Shown piece after piece: positions 60,212 to 64,000 of a stretch of 64,000 nt of DNA. Source of the stretch: JAJEFO01 sp965209045 (lineage in GTDB: Bacteria; Pseudomonadota; Alphaproteobacteria; Rhodobacterales; Rhodobacteraceae); contig CBDBPW010000001.1 of the NCBI GenBank assembly GCA_965209045.1, positions 1,240,001 to 1,304,000 on the forward strand. Reading direction: 5' to 3'. The notes under the pieces are model-generated. The model was not told the origin of the DNA. It made no database searches and saw only the letters and a program-made list of their open reading frames with translations. Numbering within the stretch: the first letter of the stretch is position 1; every line of letters starts with the position of its first letter. A program made the position numbers and the translations under genes.

Positions 60212-61044
60212 CGGGGCGCGGCGCGAAGCTCGCGGCAATGGCGGCCGGCCTGTCGATCACGTCGGCGCTCTTCGCGTTTCCCGGCACGGCGGCGGAATGG
60301 CGGTCGTGGTGCGGGCCGTCCGGCTCGCAGGCGTCGCTCGGCTGGCACTTCTACTGCGACAGGGAGGACGGGCCGGACCCGGAGCCGGAACGGGAGCCTG
60401 AGACATCCGAGTCCTCCCCGACGGCGGAAGCGTCGGGACGCGCCACGGAGCGCATCCTGGAGATCCGCCGCGCGCTGGAGGAGGCGCGCGCGGAGGCCAT
60501 CCTGGACCCGACGCCGCAGAACGTGACGGCCTACCTGCGGCTCCAGCAGGAGACGCTGCGCCGCGCCGCCGCCTTCTCCGACGCGTTCCGGCGCACGGTC
60601 TGGGCGACGCCCGAGGTCGACTACACGCTGGTGCGCCCCGTGGGCGCGCTCGCCAAGCGGGTCTGGTCGGACGGGCGGCGCGAGGCGCGCGACGCCGCGC
60701 TGGCGCGCCTCGGCGAGCGCTACGGGCTGATCTACCTGGGCGATGCCCGCTGCGCGTCCTGCAGGGTCTTCGGCCCGCTCCTCCGCGCCTTCGCGGAGCG
60801 CCACGGCCTCGACGTTCTCGCGGTCTCGCTCACCGGAGAGGCGCTGGAGGGCTGGCCGGAGGCCGTTGCCGACAACGGAAGGGCCGCGAGCCTCGGCCTC
60901 ACGAACGCGCCGAGCCCGGCGCTGGTGCTGTTCGACACCGCGACGCGGCGGGCGGTGCCCGTCGGCTTCGGGGTGATGGCCGAGGACGAGATGGCGGAAC
61001 GCATCTTCGCGCTCACGGAACTGGAGGCAGGCAATGACTACTGA
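60208..61044 (+). CDS. traF: Conjugation protein TraF (thioredoxin-like)
   Basis: A 278-residue periplasmic protein starting at GTG 60208, overlapping the traN stop. It has a signal peptide, the conserved WHFYCDRE block, a coiled-coil middle and a C-terminal thioredoxin fold with YLGDARCASCRVFGPLLRAFAERHGL. The CASC pair keeps both cysteines, unlike F TraF, so it may be redox-active. It overlaps traH by 11 bases. Confidence 0.9.
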   Translation: MTGRGAKLAAMAAGLSITSALFAFPGTAAEWRSWCGPSGSQASLGWHFYCDREDGPDPEPEREPETSESSPTAEASGRATERILEIRRALEEARAEAILDPTPQNVTAYLRLQQETLRRAAAFSDAFRRTVWATPEVDYTLVRPVGALAKRVWSDGRREARDAALARLGERYGLIYLGDARCASCRVFGPLLRAFAERHGLDVLAVSLTGEALEGWPEAVADNGRAASLGLTNAPSPALVLFDTATRRAVPVGFGVMAEDEMAERIFALTELEAGNDY

Positions 61045-62569
61045 TCGAGGCGGCACGGCGCTCCGCGAAGCTGCAGACGACCTTCATAATCGTAGGGAAC
61101 GGCGGGCGAATCCGGCCGGGGCCAAGGCGCGGCTGCGGACGAGTCCGGGCACCCATGCACGTCGGCTGGCGCTTTCCGCGACGGTCGCGGCGTTCGCGGT
61201 GGCAACCGGCCCGGGCCATGCCGACGTGCTTTCGGAGATGAACCGCTTCTGGCAGGGGGCCGCCGTCAACACGACGGGCCCGACGGCGTTCCAGGGACAG
61301 GCCTCGGGCCACTGGACGCTCGGCAACCTCTATCTCCGCGCGCCGGTGCGCTCCGAGCAGGTGGCGACCGTGAGCCTGCCCTCGTTCCGCGCCGGCTGCG
61401 GCGGCATCGACGCCTTCGCCGGGGCGTTCTCCTTCATCAACTCCGACCAGCTCGTGGCCTTCGGTCGTGCCGTGGCGCAGAACGCGGTCGGCTTCGCCTT
61501 CGAGCTGGCGCTGGAGACCATCTCGCCGGTGATCGCCGAGACCATGGCCAAGCTCCGGGCGCTGGCGCAGTGGGTCAACAGCCAGAACCTGAACAGCTGC
61601 GAGACCGCGCAGGCGCTCGTCGGCGCCGCGTGGGCGCGGAACGACCGGGCCTCGGCCTCCATCTGCGCCGCGATCGGCACGAGCCAGGGCATCTTCTCCG
61701 ACTACGCGGCGGCCAGGCACGGCTGCGGCTCCGAGGGAAGGCGCCACTCGACGCTGGCCTCGGCCTCCGGGCCGATGGCCGACCAGGTGCCGGTCAACGT
61801 CAACTACGCCTGGAAGGCGATCCGGGCGTCGTCCTTCCTCGCGGGCGACACGCAGCTCGCCGAGTTCGCCATGGCGGTGACCGGCACGGTGATCGTGACC
61901 GCGCCCGTGTCGGATTCCGACGCGGGCGGCCCGCGCGTCCGGATCCTGGAGCCGCTGGCGCTGGACCGGAGGGTCACGGAGGTGCTGATGGAGGGCGGGG
62001 GTGCGCTGCCGGTCTACCGCTGCGACGAGACGGCCCGCTGCCTGAACCCGACGCTCGGGACCGCGAGCATCCCCCCGGACCGCGGCTTCCGGACGCGTGT
62101 GGCGGAACTCCTGCGCGATCTCGTCGACGCGGTGCGGACGGACACGGCCCCGCCGCCGGAGGCGCTGGGTCTCGTGAACCTCACCACGCTGCCGGTGTAC
62201 CGGGTCGCGAACGCGGCGGCGGCCTACCGGGGCGCGGTGATCGACCAGGAGATGGACGCGCTCGCCGAGGCCGTGGCGCTGGACGTGATGCAGGTCTGGA
62301 TCACGGACCTGCACCGCACGGTCGAGGAAAGAGCCGGGACATTGGACATCGCCGACGGCGAGCAGCTGCGGCGCTGGAGGGAGGGGCTGAGGACGAACCG
62401 GGTCGCGCTGGCGCGCCACCGCAACCAGGGGCTGCAGAGGCTGAACACGGCGCTCGCCGTGGTCGAGAAGCTCAGGCTGATCGAGACGGAGCTGGCCGGG
62501 GCGCTCTCGGCCGACCTCAGGGCGGCGCTCGCGTTCGCGCGCGGCGGCGGCGGGGCCGGATCCAGGTAG
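61034..62569 (+). CDS. traH: Conjugation protein TraH
   Basis: A 511-residue periplasmic protein. A hydrophilic N-terminal extension (about 40 residues) precedes a signal-like helix, then FWQGAAVNTTGPTAFQGQASGHWTLGNLYLRAPVRSEQVATVSLPSFRAGCGGIDAFAGAFSFIN-type TraH core blocks (here GCGGIDAF and SFINSDQLV), and a C-terminal coiled coil. It is needed for pilus assembly in the F system. The unusual extension before the signal suggests the true start may be later. Confidence 0.92.
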   Translation: MTTDRGGTALREAADDLHNRRERRANPAGAKARLRTSPGTHARRLALSATVAAFAVATGPGHADVLSEMNRFWQGAAVNTTGPTAFQGQASGHWTLGNLYLRAPVRSEQVATVSLPSFRAGCGGIDAFAGAFSFINSDQLVAFGRAVAQNAVGFAFELALETISPVIAETMAKLRALAQWVNSQNLNSCETAQALVGAAWARNDRASASICAAIGTSQGIFSDYAAARHGCGSEGRRHSTLASASGPMADQVPVNVNYAWKAIRASSFLAGDTQLAEFAMAVTGTVIVTAPVSDSDAGGPRVRILEPLALDRRVTEVLMEGGGALPVYRCDETARCLNPTLGTASIPPDRGFRTRVAELLRDLVDAVRTDTAPPPEALGLVNLTTLPVYRVANAAAAYRGAVIDQEMDALAEAVALDVMQVWITDLHRTVEERAGTLDIADGEQLRRWREGLRTNRVALARHRNQGLQRLNTALAVVEKLRLIETELAGALSADLRAALAFARGGGGAGSR

Positions 62570-62581
62570 GCGCGGCGCATC

Positions 62582-64000
62582 GTGTTCGAGATCTTCACCC
62601 TCGGCGGCGGCACCTACCTGGTCGACCTCCTGAACGCGGTGGCCGCCATCACCGGCGGCGGGGCCTACGTCAACCTCGCCCAGCTCGCCGGCATGGCCGG
62701 GCTCGCCTGGATCCTGATGCGCACCGCCTTCGGCGGCTCGTGGCGGGACAACGGGAAGTGGGTGCTCCTGTTCGCCGCCGTCTGGGGCGCGATGATCGTG
62801 CCGAAGGCGACCGTCCGCGTCGTCGACCGGCTCGACCCCGCGCTGGCGCCCGCCGTGGTCGCGAACGTGCCGATGGGGCTCGCGCTCTTCGCGTCCCTGA
62901 CCAGCGAAATCGGCGACGGGCTGACGCGGCTGACGGAGCAGGCCTTCGCGCTGCCGGACGACCTCCGCTACCGCCGTCACGGCATGATCTTCGGGGCCAG
63001 GCTCGCCGACAGGGCGACGCGGCTGGAGGTGACCGACGCGGTCTTCGCGCGGAACCTCCGGAGCTACGCGCGCCAGTGCGTGTTCCACGCGCTGCTGCTC
63101 GGCCACGTCACCGCCGACGACCTGCGCGAATCGACCGACCTCTGGTCGCTGGTGACCGCTGCGGGCACGCCGTCCGCCGGGGCCTCGCCCGCGCGCATGT
63201 TCGAATTCGCCACCCGGGGCGCCGTGTCCGGGACCGGCGCCACGACGCTCGACCGCCAGGTGGTCACCTGCCGGGACGGCGCGGCGCGGCTGAACGCGCA
63301 GTGGAACGCCGAGATCGCGCGCGCGGGAACGGTGTTCGGAAGGCGGATCTTCCCGGGCGCGCGGACGGACGCGCTGGCCCGCGCCGAGCTGCTCGCCGCC
63401 CTTCCCGCCGCGCACGACTTCCTGATCGGGGCCTCGCGCGCGGCGGGCGAGATCATGCGCCAGCAGATGGTCCTGAACGCGGTCCACGACGCGGGCGAGC
63501 AGTGGGCGGCGGAGGCCGGCAACGCCGCCGCGCTCCGATCCTACACGGACGCGAGGGCCGAGGCCCAGACCGTGTCGGCCTACCGCGCCATCGGGCGGCA
63601 GGCCGAGACCTGGGTGCCGCTCCTCAGGATCGTCTTCGAGTGCCTCTACGTGGGCGCCTTCCCCATGGCCGTGCTGCTCATGCTGACCCCGGCGGGGACC
63701 GCGATCTTCCGCTCCTACGTCACGGGACTCGTCTGGCTCCAGTCCTGGGGGCCGCTCTACGCGATCCTCCACCGCATCTCCATGGGCGAGGCCGCAGAGC
63801 GCATGCAGGCGGCCGCGACCATGCCGGGGGGAGACGTCGGCATCTCGCTGGTCGCCCAGGCCGGGATCCGCGCCGTCGCGGCGGACGTCGCCGTGATGTC
63901 GGGGTACCTGTCGATGTCGGTGCCGTTCCTGGCCGCCGCGCTCGCCTACGGCATGGCCAAGGCGACGGTGCTCGCCACCTCCGTCCTCGCGGTCGGGCAG
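62582..64000 (+). CDS. traG: Conjugation protein TraG, N-terminal part (3' truncated by window)
   Basis: From GTG 62582 the frame is open for 473 codons to the edge. It matches the TraG N-terminal membrane domain: FEIFTLGGGTYLVDLLNAVAAITGGGAYVNLAQLAGM, WVLLFAAVWGAMIVPKATVRVVDRL, then hydrophobic helices around FECLYVGAFPMAVLLMLTP and YLSMSVPFLAAALAYGMAK. The N-terminal domain acts in pilus assembly; the C-terminal mating-pair stabilisation and entry-exclusion domain lies beyond the window. Confidence 0.92.
   Translation, partial: MFEIFTLGGGTYLVDLLNAVAAITGGGAYVNLAQLAGMAGLAWILMRTAFGGSWRDNGKWVLLFAAVWGAMIVPKATVRVVDRLDPALAPAVVANVPMGLALFASLTSEIGDGLTRLTEQAFALPDDLRYRRHGMIFGARLADRATRLEVTDAVFARNLRSYARQCVFHALLLGHVTADDLRESTDLWSLVTAAGTPSAGASPARMFEFATRGAVSGTGATTLDRQVVTCRDGAARLNAQWNAEIARAGTVFGRRIFPGARTDALARAELLAALPAAHDFLIGASRAAGEIMRQQMVLNAVHDAGEQWAAEAGNAAALRSYTDARAEAQTVSAYRAIGRQAETWVPLLRIVFECLYVGAFPMAVLLMLTPAGTAIFRSYVTGLVWLQSWGPLYAILHRISMGEAAERMQAAATMPGGDVGISLVAQAGIRAVAADVAVMSGYLSMSVPFLAAALAYGMAKATVLATSVLAVGQ

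Larger units (their letters stand above)
41438..64000 (+). mobile_element. Integrative conjugative element (left part; right end outside window)
   Basis: From 41438 onwards GC content and GC-ending codon use rise sharply compared with the chromosome to the left. The segment begins with two tyrosine integrases and contains an excisionase-like HTH and a nearly complete F-type conjugation operon. The left boundary is set between the damaged YciI gene and the first integrase; the exact attachment repeat cannot be found without the right end. No relaxase or TraD coupling protein lies in the window. Confidence 0.8.

Noticed and set aside
1..64000. CRISPR array
   Set aside because: No regularly spaced short direct repeats were seen; the repeats present are long, few and diverged, or inverted.

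Overview
The window looks like chromosomal DNA of a GC-rich alphaproteobacterium. The gene set and order fit Rhodobacteraceae or a close relative: an asd 3' end beside a beta-carbonic anhydrase, an M17 peptidase coupled to an NlpC/P60 protein, an alphaproteobacterial DUF2794 protein, leuC-leuD-leuB, and several TRAP transporters. Many broken genes and layered insertion-sequence remnants suggest a genome that is accumulating mobile DNA and losing genes. The taxonomic call is inference from gene content only.

Layout. 1-12.0 kb is core housekeeping: asd tail, a frameshifted MNT nucleotidyltransferase, carbonic anhydrase, aminopeptidase, NlpC/P60, DUF2794, mtnP and apt (adenine salvage), then leuC, leuD, a small NTF2-like secreted protein, an SDR, leuB and an EamA transporter, ending at tRNA-Pro(CGG). 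12.1-17.4 kb has an EEP-family hydrolase, a periplasmic redox set (multicopper oxidase, cytochrome c, cytochrome c' and a cytochrome c that has lost its haem motif), and fragments of a sulfatase, an RpiR regulator and possibly a ribokinase. 17.6-23.2 kb is a sulfatase plus TAXI-TRAP uptake operon, divergent from a LysR regulator with a T-N11-A box in the shared promoter.

23.2-28.8 kb is a mobile-DNA graveyard. An IS110-type element (12-bp inverted ends, structured non-coding flanks) sits inside an ISAs1-type element whose transposase carries an N-terminal DruA-like (DUF4338) domain. Next come an integrase-type transposase fragment, a 588-bp duplicate of the inside of the sulfatase gene, and an IS4-type transposase tail. 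An EF-G-like GTPase, a second LysR 3' remnant, a cupin and a GlcG/HbpS-like protein follow.

33.6-41.3 kb is a catabolic cluster: a LeuA/homocitrate-synthase-like enzyme, a GntR regulator with a palindromic operator over its start, and one long operon (RutE-like nitroreductase, OsmC, TRAP DctP-Q-M, intradiol ring-cleavage dioxygenase) plus a divergent, damaged YciI gene. Together they look like uptake and ring opening of an aromatic, perhaps hydroxyquinol-like, compound.

41.4 kb to the right edge is an integrative conjugative element with much higher GC: tandem tyrosine integrases, a short cargo segment (zinc-ribbon protein, decayed tRNA-Gly-like sequence, 90-residue protein, NYN/OST-HTH protein, broken TPR gene), an excisionase-like HTH, then an F-type (MPF-F) type IV secretion operon in order traA?-L-E-K-B-V-C-(degenerate HD protein)-trbI-S26 peptidase-traW-ssb-traU-trbC-traN-traF-traH-traG. 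The relaxase and coupling protein are not in the window and traG runs off the edge.
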